Positions 23,697 to 33,801 of a stretch of 64,000 nt of DNA are shown in pieces (the stretch's first letter is position 1; each line of letters opens with the position of its first letter). This DNA is from Acidobacteriota bacterium (GTDB lineage Bacteria; Acidobacteriota; Blastocatellia; Pyrinomonadales; Pyrinomonadaceae). Location: the NCBI GenBank assembly GCA_019639115.1, contig JAHBSM010000010.1, positions 62,001 through 126,000 on the forward strand, in the 5' to 3' direction. The notes below the pieces were generated by a model. That model ran no database searches, had not been told where the DNA came from, and worked only from the letters and a program-made list of their open reading frames with translations. Made by a program: the position numbers and the translations under genes.

Positions 23697-24095
23697 AAAG
23701 ACCTCGATCTCATTATGAGCCGGGGTTTCATGCTCAGGCGACAAGTCCGGTTGCTCTGTATGCTGGGGGCGGTAAGCTCGATCATCGCGGAACCATGTCC
23801 CGATGATCGAATTCATGGTCTTGCGTGCGATATCGTTTGTTGGTTCGCATAGCCGATAAAAGACATTCTTTCCGTCTCGGCGCGATGTGACAAGCCCGTG
23901 ATTGCGAAGATAGGCCAAATGACGCGAGATCTTAGGCTGGCTCTCGCCCAGGGCGTCGGCAAGCTGGCCGACCGCCGATTCTTCCTGGGCCATCAATTCG
24001 GCCATCCGAATACGAGTTGGGTCGGCCAGAGTTATGAATAGCTGCTCAAGCGCCAGAATATCATCTTCCGCAAGAGAATGTGGGTCATGAGACAT
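23688..24095 (-). CDS. ArsR/SmtB family winged-helix transcriptional regulator
   Basis: About 135 residues (start ATG 24095; an adjacent ATG at 24098 would add one Met). The winged helix-turn-helix is clear: LEQLFITLADPTRIRMAELM, the recognition region VGQLADALGESQPKISRHLAYLRNHGLV, and the wing SRRDGKNVFYRL. There is no alpha3N or alpha5 metal site such as CxC, so it is not an obvious metal sensor. Its neighbour is a trans-sulfuration enzyme, divergently transcribed; ArsR-type regulators of methionine and SAH metabolism (SahR type) are known, so a role there is possible. Its own promoter carries a likely operator, and the mRNA may start almost at the start codon. Confidence 0.85.
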   Translation of the reverse strand: MSHDPHSLAEDDILALEQLFITLADPTRIRMAELMAQEESAVGQLADALGESQPKISRHLAYLRNHGLVTSRRDGKNVFYRLCEPTNDIARKTMNSIIGTWFRDDRAYRPQHTEQPDLSPEHETPAHNEIEVFLL

Positions 24096-24138
24096 CATAT
24101 ATGCGTCTAACCATATATGTAATGCCCGACGATGTCAA
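24096..24138 (-). promoter_or_regulatory. arsR promoter with overlapping CATATATG repeat operator
   Basis: On the minus strand TTGACA (24138-24133) is separated by 17 bases from TATGGT (24115-24110). Two identical palindromes CATATATG (24096-24103 and 24112-24119), 8 bases apart, cover the -10 and the start site. The two copies centre 16 bases apart, suitable for a winged-helix dimer. The predicted start of transcription is near 24103, so the message would be leaderless or nearly so. Confidence 0.6.
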
Positions 24139-24198
24139 CCGCGACGCTTCGCATTTGACCGCGAGCCCGATGAACCGGGCCGCAATGTGAATTCAACT

Positions 24199-25401
24199 AT
24201 GAGCGACAAGCTAAGATCGATATTTACCACAGCGGCTCACGCCGGAATGCCAAGCGGTGACCAACACGGTGCGGTCGCCGTTCCGATCTACACGACCTCG
24301 ATATATGAGTTCCCGGATGCGGAGACCGCCGACGAGATACACAATGAACGGACGCCCGGGTATTACTACGGCAGGCTAGGTAATCCGACCACCGAGGCAT
24401 TTGAGAAAGCTGTAGCTGAGCTCGAGGTCGGCGGTTCCGCTATCGCATTCGCATCGGGTATGGCAGCCATATCGGGCGTGATCCTCTCAATGTGCAAAAC
24501 CGGCGACCATATCATCGCTCCGGTTTCGCATTACTCTACGACCGGCAAGTTGCTACGATTCATAGAAGAACGATTCGGCATAGCACACACGCTAGTTGAC
24601 AGCACGGATCCAGACACACTTCGGTCGGCGATGCGTTCCGACACTCGAATGATCTGGATCGAGTCGCCATCAAATCCGTTGCTTCGCGTGATCGATATAG
24701 ACGCAGTGGCCGCGTTTGGGAAAAGCAACGGTCTCATAACGGTCGCGGACAATACGTTCGCGACTCCGTTCAACCAGCGGCCGTTGACTTTGGGAGCAGA
24801 TATTGTGATCCACAGTGCTACCAAATATATAGGCGGCCACAGCGATCTGACGGCAGGGGTGGCGGTAGCCAGTCGAGAGATGATCGAGACGATACGACAA
24901 TCGTCGGGCAAGCTTTTCGGCGGGAATATATCGCCCCAGGTGGCGTGGCTTGCGCTGCGTGGCCTTAAAACCTTGGCGATCAGAATGGAACGGCACAATT
25001 CAAACGCATATGCCTTAGCAGATATGTTGGCTGCCTGTACCGGGGTTGTAAAAGTATTCTACCCGGGCCTCTCGTCATTCGAAGGTCACGAGATCGCTTC
25101 TCGCCAGATGAAAGGCGGTTTTGGCGGCATGCTTTCGTTCGATCTAGGAGCTCTCGACGCGGCTAAACGGTTTGTTGACAGTGTTCGCGTGTGCACTCTG
25201 GCAACGTCTCTCGGCGGGGTCGAGACGCTTGTCCAACCATCGATCTCTATGACCAACGCAGGCATGTCCAGCTCAGAAAAGGAACGATCGGGAATACCCG
25301 ACGGGCTTGTACGGATGTCCGTAGGCATCGAATGTATCGACGATCTCAAGGACGACGTTCTCGATGCGCTCAAGGCCGCGGTTGCAAATTCGAACAGATG
25401 A
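24199..25401 (+). CDS. PLP-dependent trans-sulfuration enzyme (cystathionine gamma-synthase / methionine gamma-lyase family)
   Basis: 400 residues from ATG 24199 (MSDKLRSIF); a GTG at 24187 is also in frame. Family landmarks are [15 protein letters not shown], the tetramer-contact [20 protein letters not shown], the cofactor-binding [10 protein letters not shown], and the Schiff-base lysine in [12 protein letters not shown] (Lys209). [17 protein letters not shown] near the end fits beta/gamma-elimination enzymes. The choice between cystathionine gamma-synthase, cystathionine lyase and methionine gamma-lyase needs active-site comparison. Its stop codon overlaps the glycerol kinase start (ATGA), an unusual pairing. 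The divergent arsR gene may regulate it. Confidence 0.85.
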   Translation: MSDKLRSIFTTAAHAGMPSGDQHGAVAVPIYTTSIYEFPDAETADEIHNERTPGYYYGRLGNPTTEAFEKAVAELEVGGSAIAFASGMAAISGVILSMCKTGDHIIAPVSHYSTTGKLLRFIEERFGIAHTLVDSTDPDTLRSAMRSDTRMIWIESPSNPLLRVIDIDAVAAFGKSNGLITVADNTFATPFNQRPLTLGADIVIHSATKYIGGHSDLTAGVAVASREMIETIRQSSGKLFGGNISPQVAWLALRGLKTLAIRMERHNSNAYALADMLAACTGVVKVFYPGLSSFEGHEIASRQMKGGFGGMLSFDLGALDAAKRFVDSVRVCTLATSLGGVETLVQPSISMTNAGMSSSEKERSGIPDGLVRMSVGIECIDDLKDDVLDALKAAVANSNR

Positions 25402-26879
25402 AATACGTACTTGCGTTCGATCAAGGAACCACAAGCTGCCGCTCGATCGTTTTCGACGAGACCGGCCAACCTATTTCCATCGGGCAGCGTGAGTTTCGCC
25501 AGATATTCCCAAAGTCGGGCTGGGTCGAGCACGACGCATCAGAGATATGGCGCGTACAGGTAGATACAGCTCGTGAAGCATTGTATAAGGCAAAGATCTC
25601 ATTCGGCGACGTTTCGGCGATCGGCATAACTAACCAGCGTGAGACAGTTGTCGTATGGGACCGCACGACCGGAGAGCCTCTAGCGAATGCTATCGTTTGG
25701 CAGGACAGAAGGACGTCCGATCTGTGCGACAGGATCAGAGAGATCCACGGCGAATTGATACGAGACAAGACCGGACTCGAGGTCGATGCATACTTTTCCG
25801 CGAGCAAGATCAATTGGCTTCTTGAGAATGTTGAGGGCTTGAGGGAACGTGCAGAGAACGGAGACGCCTTGGTCGGGACGATCGATTCATGGCTCGTTTG
25901 GAAATTGACCAACGGACTTCACGTTACAGATGTCTCGAATGCGTCGAGGACGATGCTATTCAACATTAAAGAAATGGCCTGGGATTCTGAGCTTTTGAAC
26001 ATATATGGCATTCCGCATATGTGGCTACCGAAGCCGATCGCATCGTCCGGCGTAGTCGCAGAGGCCGTCGCGATCGACGAATTGTCCGGAGTTCCGATCG
26101 GCGGCATCGCCGGGGATCAGCAGGCTGCGCTCTACGGCCAGGGATGCTTCAGCCGCGGCGATGTAAAGAACACCTATGGGACAGGCTGCTTTATGCTGCA
26201 AAACACGGGCGAACGTCCGCAAGCGTCGCACAATCGACTCCTGACCACGATCGGCTGGCAGATCGGCGGTGTCACGACATATGCACTTGAGGGAAGTGTG
26301 TTCATTGGAGGAGCCGTTGTCCAATGGCTACGAGACCAGCTCGGGATAATAGGGTCGTCGGCGGAGATAGAGGAGCTTGCGGGTTCTGTTGCCGACAGTG
26401 GAGGCGTGTTCTTTGTGCCGGCCTTTGCAGGTCTCGGCACGCCATATTGGGATCAGGACGCCCGGGGCACGATCTATGGGTTGACACGAGGCAGCACGAA
26501 GGCTCACATTGCCAGGGCCGCGATCGAATCGATGGCTTTTCAAACGACTGAGCTGCTGATCGCTATGAATGCTGACTCAGGCTCAGAACTCACGGAACTT
26601 AGAGTTGACGGAGGGGCCTCGGATAATGATCTGATTCTGCAAACGCAGGCGGACATACTTCAGATCCCGGTCGTTCGGTCTGCTGTCAGCGAGACCACTG
26701 CATTAGGAGCGGCTTATCTTGCGGGACTCGCAACCGGCGTATGGCGATCTGAGGCAGAGCTTGCGTCGCACTGGAAAGAGAACGGTCGGTTCGAACCGCA
26801 GATCTCTGCCGCTGAGGCTGAGACGCGCATATCGGGTTGGCGTGATGCGGTCGGGCGTTCGCTCGGACGACGGCAATAA
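25398..26879 (+). CDS. glpK: glycerol kinase
   Basis: 493 residues from ATG 25398 ([20 protein letters not shown]). The start is fixed by the ATGA overlap with the upstream stop; the frame is open back to 25191 but only antisense-like text precedes. FGGY-kinase landmarks are the phosphate-binding [30 protein letters not shown], the glycerol-contact [13 protein letters not shown], the second signature [11 protein letters not shown], and [18 protein letters not shown] ... ELRVDGGAS. It phosphorylates glycerol to glycerol 3-phosphate in the cytosol. No glpF or glpD gene is next to it. Translational coupling to a sulfur amino acid enzyme is odd and may reflect only chance packing. Confidence 0.93.
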   Translation: MKYVLAFDQGTTSCRSIVFDETGQPISIGQREFRQIFPKSGWVEHDASEIWRVQVDTAREALYKAKISFGDVSAIGITNQRETVVVWDRTTGEPLANAIVWQDRRTSDLCDRIREIHGELIRDKTGLEVDAYFSASKINWLLENVEGLRERAENGDALVGTIDSWLVWKLTNGLHVTDVSNASRTMLFNIKEMAWDSELLNIYGIPHMWLPKPIASSGVVAEAVAIDELSGVPIGGIAGDQQAALYGQGCFSRGDVKNTYGTGCFMLQNTGERPQASHNRLLTTIGWQIGGVTTYALEGSVFIGGAVVQWLRDQLGIIGSSAEIEELAGSVADSGGVFFVPAFAGLGTPYWDQDARGTIYGLTRGSTKAHIARAAIESMAFQTTELLIAMNADSGSELTELRVDGGASDNDLILQTQADILQIPVVRSAVSETTALGAAYLAGLATGVWRSEAELASHWKENGRFEPQISAAEAETRISGWRDAVGRSLGRRQ

Positions 26880-26886
26880 CGGCAAT

Positions 26887-26928
26887 AATTGAAAATGCGA
26901 ATGGAGCTCTTGCGGAGCTGCATTCGCA
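26887..26928 (-). terminator. intrinsic terminator of the Clp-like ATPase gene
   Basis: On the minus strand an 8-bp outer stem (TGCGAATG/CATTCGCA) and a 5-bp inner stem (AGCTC/GAGCT) form a hairpin followed by TTTTCAATT. It may also slow transcription from glpK on the other strand. Confidence 0.7.
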
Positions 26929-26954
26929 CTTTGTGTTCGAGTGGAATTGGACGT

Positions 26955-28169
<1,215 letters not shown>

Positions 28170-28353
28170 CTCGTTAGCTCCGTCTATTCGAACTTTGCTC
28201 TGACGATATGCCGTCTCGCCATCTGTCAATAATCGCGACGCACAAGGCGTCGTGAGTACTGATGAATTCAATGGACTGTTAGTTGGCTGGACTCGTGAAT
28301 TGGAGGGGCGGTCCAGAAGACGCCCTGAGCAGGCATGAAGACCCGCTCGTGAC

Positions 28354-28404
28354 GTATGTTTAACATACATCGCACGTTAAACGCAACACCAGTGACAATG
28401 TCAA
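28354..28404 (-). promoter_or_regulatory. promoter and 15-bp palindromic operator of the Clp-like gene
   Basis: On the minus strand a perfect -35 TTGACA (28404-28399) is 17 bases from TTTAAC (28381-28376). Just downstream lies the palindrome GTATGTT-N-AACATAC (28354-28368), which would cover about +3 to +17 of the message. A leader of about 190 bases then runs to the start codon. A repressor of the TetR or MarR kind is the simplest reading. Confidence 0.6.
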
Positions 28405-28431
28405 GATCGCGTGACGCCCGGGTGCATGGAT

Positions 28432-29757
28432 TCAATCGTAATACTCAAGTCCGAGGTGGGTGATCAGTTCCTCGCCGCAAATATAGCGAAGCGTATTCTT
28501 GAGCTTCATCAGTTGTATGAACAGATCATGCTCGGGATAAAGGCCGGGAGCCGTCTGCGGTGCCTTGAAATAGAACGAAAGCCATTCCTGGATACCTTTC
28601 ATTCCCGCACGTTTGGCCAGGTCCATGAACAGCGCGAGATCAAGCGCCAGCGGCGCCGCCAGGATCGAATCGCGACATAGAAAATCGATCTTGATCTGCA
28701 TCTTGTAACCGAGCCAGCCAAATGTGTCGATATTGTCCCAGCCTTCTTTGTTGTCACCACGCGGCGGATAGTAATTTATCCTTACGACGTGAGCGAAATC
28801 CTTGTAAAGCTCCGGGTAGACGTCGGGCTGCAGAATATGTTCGAGCACGCTTAGCTTGCTTTCCTCTTTGGTTCGGAAATTCTCGGGGTCGTCGAGCACC
28901 TCTCCGTCCCGGTTTCCCAGGATGTTTGTCGAGTACCAGCCTTCGAGTCCGAGCATTCGTGCTTTTAGCCCCGGAGCAAGGATCGTTTTCATCAAGGTTT
29001 GGCCGGTCTTGAAGTCCTTTCCGCAGATCGGAACTCGTTCGCGTTCGGCAAGCTCAGTTATGGCCGGTATATCTAGCGTGAGGTTCGGAGCTCCGTTGGC
29101 GAACGGGACACCAGAACGGACCGCGGCATATGCATAGATCATCGACGGTGCGATCCGCGGGTCGCTGTCGTAGAGCCCACGCTCGAATGCATCGAGCGAT
29201 AAGTGAACCTCAGCCTCCTCGAGAAAGATCTCAGTCGAGGCGGCCCACACCATGACCAAACGAGAGCAGCCCTTTTCATCTTTGAACCGAGCAATGTCAG
29301 CCATCAATTGCTCGGCAAGATCCATTTTTGAGCTGCCGGATTTGATGTTGGTTCCGTGCAGCCGTTTTACAAAGTTCTGCTCAAAAACCGCGGGCATAGG
29401 TTCAACGCTGGCAAGCGGTTCGGAGACCTGATCGATCAATGCACGTTCGAGTACGCCTGCCTTCATAGCTGCTTCGAATGCATTGTCCGGAAAGATGTCC
29501 CATGCGCCGAAGATCACATCGTCGAGCGGTGTGAGCGGGACAAGGTCCTTTATTGCGGGGACACGATCGTCGGTCCTTTTTCCGAGCCTGATCGTTCCCA
29601 TCTGTGTAAGGCTGCCTATTGGCTCCGCGATGCCGCGTTTTATAGCTTCAACTCCAGCGATCAGGGTCGTACTGACCGCTCCGAGGCCAACCAGTAGGAT
29701 GCCTAGTTTGCCGTCAGCCGGTGCGATGTCGAGACCTTTCTTGTGACCTTGGTCCAT
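28432..29757 (-). CDS. ino1: inositol-3-phosphate synthase
   Basis: 441 residues. The NAD-binding start GILLVGLGAVSTTLIAGVEA, the MGTIRLGKR loop, VIFGAWDIFPDNAFEAA, GTNIKSGSSKMDLAEQL, VPICGKDFKTGQTLMKTILAPGLKAR and the phosphate-binding GWYSTNILGNRDGEVLDDPENFRTKEESK segment identify the family. The enzyme converts glucose 6-phosphate to 1L-myo-inositol 1-phosphate. In bacteria this feeds phosphatidylinositol, inositol-based solutes or surface lipids. Immediately upstream on the same strand is a GH57 branching enzyme, so glucose phosphates may be partitioned here between inositol and glycogen. Confidence 0.93.
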   Translation of the reverse strand: MDQGHKKGLDIAPADGKLGILLVGLGAVSTTLIAGVEAIKRGIAEPIGSLTQMGTIRLGKRTDDRVPAIKDLVPLTPLDDVIFGAWDIFPDNAFEAAMKAGVLERALIDQVSEPLASVEPMPAVFEQNFVKRLHGTNIKSGSSKMDLAEQLMADIARFKDEKGCSRLVMVWAASTEIFLEEAEVHLSLDAFERGLYDSDPRIAPSMIYAYAAVRSGVPFANGAPNLTLDIPAITELAERERVPICGKDFKTGQTLMKTILAPGLKARMLGLEGWYSTNILGNRDGEVLDDPENFRTKEESKLSVLEHILQPDVYPELYKDFAHVVRINYYPPRGDNKEGWDNIDTFGWLGYKMQIKIDFLCRDSILAAPLALDLALFMDLAKRAGMKGIQEWLSFYFKAPQTAPGLYPEHDLFIQLMKLKNTLRYICGEELITHLGLEYYD

Positions 29758-29813
29758 AAGGGGATTAGGATAGCTTTACCAAATTGTTAAGGCAAACTTG
29801 AGAGCAAAGCTCA

Positions 29814-31457
29814 TCATTTTGATCTATAAACGGCAGGATCGATCTCAGAGAATATGTTATCTCGGTGCTCGATCTCTTCGAGCAATTCGAGATCGTTCTG
29901 ATCGATGACGGTTCCCGGTTCGGCCTCGGACGCGGTCAACATCTTAGCGAGCATATCAAACCGCTGAATGTGTGACTGAAACCGACGAGACGAATACTGA
30001 ACGGTCGTACCCTGATAGATCTGAAATGCCCAATCGGACGATTGCGCCAACAGAAGCTCACGGGCGAGCTGTTTCAACAGCCGTGATCGAACGCCCGTAT
30101 GTTCGTGATCCGCGCCTTGAGCAACGGATCGATCTGCGAGTTCGGTCATCCGGCGTTCGGCGTCATGCTGGTACGGGTAGATCCACGAGTTCCCTTCGTT
30201 GATCCATACCTTGTAGTAGCCGTTCTCGCCCCAGCTCGAGGCAGTAGGCTGCTGGATCTGGATGGGCAGCCCGCTATCAAGAAAATCTCCCGGCGTCACC
30301 GCCGCGATCTCGTTCTGATCGTAGTGGAGCTTACGGTAAAAGAAATCTATGAACTGCGGCCCTTCGAACCACCAATGCCCGAACAATTCCGCATCGTACG
30401 GACTGACAACCAGCGGCGGCCTGCCTTCAAAGGCATCGCGGAGCTGCGCGGCCTGTCTGATCCGTTCGCCGATGAAATGCGTTGCGTTCTCGGCGGCTTT
30501 CTCGCGGGCGAGTTCCGGTAGATAGGGAGCCTTACGATCCTGAGGTACATTGCGGCCTGTGATCCGGTGATACTTTAAGCCTAGATGTCGCCTCTCGCCG
30601 TCTGCATGAAGGTGGGGCTTCAGAAAGTCGAGCGGTGCATCCCATCCGATGTCCCTGTAGAATTCGCGATACAGGTCATTGCCTGGGTAACCGATCTCGG
30701 CCGACCATACCTGCTGACTTGTTTCCACGTCGCGAGCGAATACCGCAACACCATTTGGGCACGAGACCGGTGCGTGGGCCCCGTAGCGAGGACGCGGATC
30801 GCCGTACAAGATAGCGTGAGTGTCAGAGACGAAATATTCAATGCCGGCGTTCTTTAGCAGCGACTCGACGCCCGGCTCGTACGCGCATTCGGCCAGCCAG
30901 ATCCCGCGTGGCTGCCTGCCAAAGTGTTTCTTATAGTTTGCGACGGCGATCTCGATCTGAGCTCGGCGTGCTTCAGCGGTCGAAATAAGCGGTAGAAAGC
31001 CGTGCGTAGCGCAGCACGTTATGATCTCGACCACGCCGTCGTTCTGCAGTTCGCGAAATGCGTTTACCAGATTTCGCCCGTACCGGTCATTCCACAGGCC
31101 CAGCGATGCCGACAGATTGTCAACATACATTTTCGCAGCATCGTGAAATTCGGTATCGGCGGACCGTGTGCGATGCTCTTCCTTTTTTGCAAGTTCGAGC
31201 AGGTTCTCGAGGTGACGAGTATATCTTTCCTGCAGCAGACCGTCGCTGAGCATCTCGCACAGAGGCGGCGAAACATTTATCGCCAGCCTGGGTGAAGCTC
31301 CCGCTTCGTGGAGCGAATTGAGGATGAAGATAAGCGGGAGATAGACCTCGGTGATCGCTTCATAGAGCCAGTCCTCTTCGAGGAACTCCGGATACTCAGG
31401 ATGCCGGACGAACGGCAGATGAGCGTGAAGGATCAGACTGAAGTAACCGGTCGGCAT
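29814..31457 (-). CDS. 1,4-alpha-glucan branching enzyme, GH57 family
   Basis: 547 residues with the GH57 layout: N-terminal YFSLILHAHLPFVRHPEYPEFLEEDWLYEAI (HAH metal/substrate motif), NVSPPLCEML, the nucleophile Glu190 in GIWLAECAYEPG, the acid/base Asp355 in SPYDAELFGHWWFEGPQF, and a C-terminal helical domain with WAFQIYQGTTVQYSSRRF, typical of the GH57 branching-enzyme subgroup (DUF1957). It transfers alpha-1,4 chains to alpha-1,6 positions in glycogen, in the cytosol. The DUF4912 gene that follows in the minus direction upstream (31529-32863) is a frequent companion of this enzyme. Confidence 0.9.
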   Translation of the reverse strand: MPTGYFSLILHAHLPFVRHPEYPEFLEEDWLYEAITEVYLPLIFILNSLHEAGASPRLAINVSPPLCEMLSDGLLQERYTRHLENLLELAKKEEHRTRSADTEFHDAAKMYVDNLSASLGLWNDRYGRNLVNAFRELQNDGVVEIITCCATHGFLPLISTAEARRAQIEIAVANYKKHFGRQPRGIWLAECAYEPGVESLLKNAGIEYFVSDTHAILYGDPRPRYGAHAPVSCPNGVAVFARDVETSQQVWSAEIGYPGNDLYREFYRDIGWDAPLDFLKPHLHADGERRHLGLKYHRITGRNVPQDRKAPYLPELAREKAAENATHFIGERIRQAAQLRDAFEGRPPLVVSPYDAELFGHWWFEGPQFIDFFYRKLHYDQNEIAAVTPGDFLDSGLPIQIQQPTASSWGENGYYKVWINEGNSWIYPYQHDAERRMTELADRSVAQGADHEHTGVRSRLLKQLARELLLAQSSDWAFQIYQGTTVQYSSRRFQSHIQRFDMLAKMLTASEAEPGTVIDQNDLELLEEIEHRDNIFSEIDPAVYRSK

Positions 31458-31528
31458 AAAAGTAAGCAGCTAGAAAGTCGCAGCCGGATGTAGTTTACAA
31501 CTCGAAGCTGATCCCTGCTAACTGCTTG

Positions 31529-32863
31529 CTACCGAATGCTATGTGAGCTCACCGGGTTGTAACGCGGCGAATACTCAGAGACCGGGTTGCGAGGTTTGAG
31601 CTTTTTAGGAAAATTGACAAGGCTAAACCCAAAAACGGCGGAACTAGACTCCTCTTCTTCCCAATCGCGGCCGTCGATCTCGAAGAATTCTCCCAATGCA
31701 CGCCGAGCGGAATCCGAATTCGCTCCGGCTCCGGCCGAAGAGAGGATCTCGAATATCCGCGAACTGACGCGGGTACGGAGGCTTTCAAGTGTCGAACCCG
31801 CAGCCAACGCCAACATCGCGTAACGCAGTTCATCGGCGGACAATCCGGCAAGCGAGTGTGAGCTGCCCACGAGCCGAGTGAAAGCCTGGTGGGTCGTCGT
31901 CGCTGCGGAGTCCGTGTCGTCGCCGGTGATAGCAACGTCGTAGGCATCGTGTGCAAACCCCGACATGTCCAGCACCTCGGCAAATTTATCCGCCGAAACG
32001 CTCCACTTGGCGTCCTCGGCCCGACGCGGACTTGGGCTTCGGCGAGGAGTTGCCACGGTGTTGGAATATATGACACGGAAATATGGCCGATTTGGGGCAT
32101 AGAAACCCAGTTCCGCCTGATATTCGCCGTTGGGTTCGACGTTGAACCACCAGTTCCCTGAGGTCTCGGCAGGGTATATCTCTTCGCGTCCCGAAGCCAT
32201 CTCCTTCAATTTGATCACGAGAGTGTAGCTGGAGCCGCCCTCGATCGCCTTTTCGAGCGCTCGATACGGGTCTTTTCGCACGGACCAATAGAAATAAAGT
32301 CGTGTGGGTGACTGCATAAGCAATTGAGCCCGATCTTCGTGTTTGAGCTCCGGCAGCGATACGTCGGCAAGCGCACGAAAAACAGGTGATAGCTCGACCT
32401 TTGGTTCACTTGCGGCGATGGCAGTCGTGGCATCTATCGGGCCGTCAATTACTTCTACGATCGTCGAGGGCTGTTTTACCGAACGCTTTGCAGACCTTTG
32501 CGGCCTGGTCGGGCTGGTAACAGTTCGTGTTTCAGAAACGCGAGTTTTGCCGCGAGAAGCTTTAGGGGCGGTTCCCGTATTTGCCGTCTTTGAAGCCGCA
32601 CGGGGCGAGCGTTTCGGCTTCGCAGGAGCCGACGGTTCATCGGCGGTCGCGGCAAATGGCTCAGCCGGAGCAGCTGCCGCATTAACTACCGGCGGCACGG
32701 TTTTAGCTTTCTTTGTCCGTGTCGAAGCGGTCCGCTTGGCGGTTCCTTTTGCCGGAGCGACCGGCTCTGCGACCTCCGCGAACGGATCAGCCTGAGCCGC
32801 GGCTTCATTCTCACGTTTTACTGATCGGCTGCTTGAACCGCGTTTTGTTGTTCTGTCTGCCAT
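31529..32863 (-). CDS. DUF4912 domain protein with Ala/Lys/Pro-rich N-terminal half
   Basis: 444 residues. The first 165 residues are low-complexity (Ala, Lys, Pro, Thr, Arg: AKGTAKRTASTRTKKAKTV, RSAKRSVKQPS) and probably disordered and DNA- or polymer-binding by charge. The DUF4912 core (about 185-300) reads LLMQSPTRLYFYWSVRKDPY, YTLVIKLKEMASGREEIYPAE, NWWFNVEPNGEYQAELGFY, RFRVIYSNTVATPRRSPS-like text. A helical C-terminal part ends with ARYNPVSSHS-like residues. The core resembles a carbohydrate-binding beta-sandwich, and its place beside the GH57 branching enzyme suggests a role with glycogen. Biochemical function is unknown. Confidence 0.8.
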   Translation of the reverse strand: MADRTTKRGSSSRSVKRENEAAAQADPFAEVAEPVAPAKGTAKRTASTRTKKAKTVPPVVNAAAAPAEPFAATADEPSAPAKPKRSPRAASKTANTGTAPKASRGKTRVSETRTVTSPTRPQRSAKRSVKQPSTIVEVIDGPIDATTAIAASEPKVELSPVFRALADVSLPELKHEDRAQLLMQSPTRLYFYWSVRKDPYRALEKAIEGGSSYTLVIKLKEMASGREEIYPAETSGNWWFNVEPNGEYQAELGFYAPNRPYFRVIYSNTVATPRRSPSPRRAEDAKWSVSADKFAEVLDMSGFAHDAYDVAITGDDTDSAATTTHQAFTRLVGSSHSLAGLSADELRYAMLALAAGSTLESLRTRVSSRIFEILSSAGAGANSDSARRALGEFFEIDGRDWEEEESSSAVFGFSLVNFPKKLKPRNPVSEYSPRYNPVSSHSIR

Positions 32864-32975
32864 ATGACAATTTCCACAAACTAGTAGTATGCGGCCTTAG
32901 GCGCAAAGATACAAGGTTTGCGGCCAGCGGTTTAACATTATTGGAACAGCGACAGGCGATCTCAGGAAGGCCGGA

Positions 32976-33758
32976 TCATTTCGGCGTCTGCGGCTTGAGC
33001 CTGACATCCAGCTTCCCGTAGTCGAGGTTCAGAAGCCCACGAATGGGCAGACGGGCGTCGTCGTCGGTCAGCCAGATGGTGAGGCTGCCCTTTTGTTCGA
33101 TCAAGCGTCCGGGTCCAAAGACGACAGGTTCGATACGAAGGCACCATACCTTTTTGCCGGCGTATTTCTGCTGCTCACGAGCGGCCACGCGGACCGGGAC
33201 GCTGTAAACAAGGCCCGAATCACTTAGCGAGATCTCAAATGTTTTACCGACCATCAGAGGCATAGTTCGGATGCGATAGATACCGGACACAATGTCGCTC
33301 ATCTCGGGGCCGATCGAAGATGCGATGCGGCGTGGCGGCCTGTTTGGGCTGGCCGGGTCGGTCTCGACAAATGTCACACGACCTGCGGTGTAATCAAATA
33401 CGGCTTCACTATCGCGGATGCGTTCCTTTTGGACGTCGTGTTTTGTCGTCTTGAGGATATTCAGGCTGGATCGATCCATCACTGATCCGTATTGCTGTAG
33501 AAAACTGAATCGGAAAAGACGCAGAAGAGATCCTTTGGATACTGCCTCTGACCGAACAACTACGGAACCCGGATCGTCGCCGGCTACGACGGTGAACTTG
33601 AGATCACCTATCGAAATATCCGGCAGAAGCGGACTGACCTTGAGCTTGCCATCGTATTCGAGTGTCTCGCCAAGGAACCGATCACCGAGCTGAGCCTGGC
33701 CGGAGGTGATCGCGACCAAAGCAAGAAGCAACAATAGGATGAGAGCAGATCGTTTCAT
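32976..33758 (-). CDS. DUF3108 domain secreted protein
   Basis: Start chosen at ATG 33758 (MKRSALILLLLLALVAITSG, signal peptide); an adjacent in-frame TTG is also possible. 260 residues. The mature part begins LGDRFLGETLEYDGKLKVSPLLPDISIGDLKF, then RLFRFSFLQQYGSVMDRSSL, the strand AVFDYTAGRVTFVETD, DIVSGIYRIRTMPLMVGKTFEISL and WLTDDDARLPIRGLLNLDYGKLDVRL. These are the blocks of DUF3108, a periplasmic beta-rich family of unknown function, often near heptosyltransferase or envelope genes as here. It is 43 bases downstream of the heptosyltransferase gene on the same strand. Confidence 0.82.
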   Translation of the reverse strand: MKRSALILLLLLALVAITSGQAQLGDRFLGETLEYDGKLKVSPLLPDISIGDLKFTVVAGDDPGSVVVRSEAVSKGSLLRLFRFSFLQQYGSVMDRSSLNILKTTKHDVQKERIRDSEAVFDYTAGRVTFVETDPASPNRPPRRIASSIGPEMSDIVSGIYRIRTMPLMVGKTFEISLSDSGLVYSVPVRVAAREQQKYAGKKVWCLRIEPVVFGPGRLIEQKGSLTIWLTDDDARLPIRGLLNLDYGKLDVRLKPQTPK

Positions 33759-33801
33759 CAAAAGAATTAGATGCCCGAATCAAGGCTTGCGTCGCGAAAG
33801 A

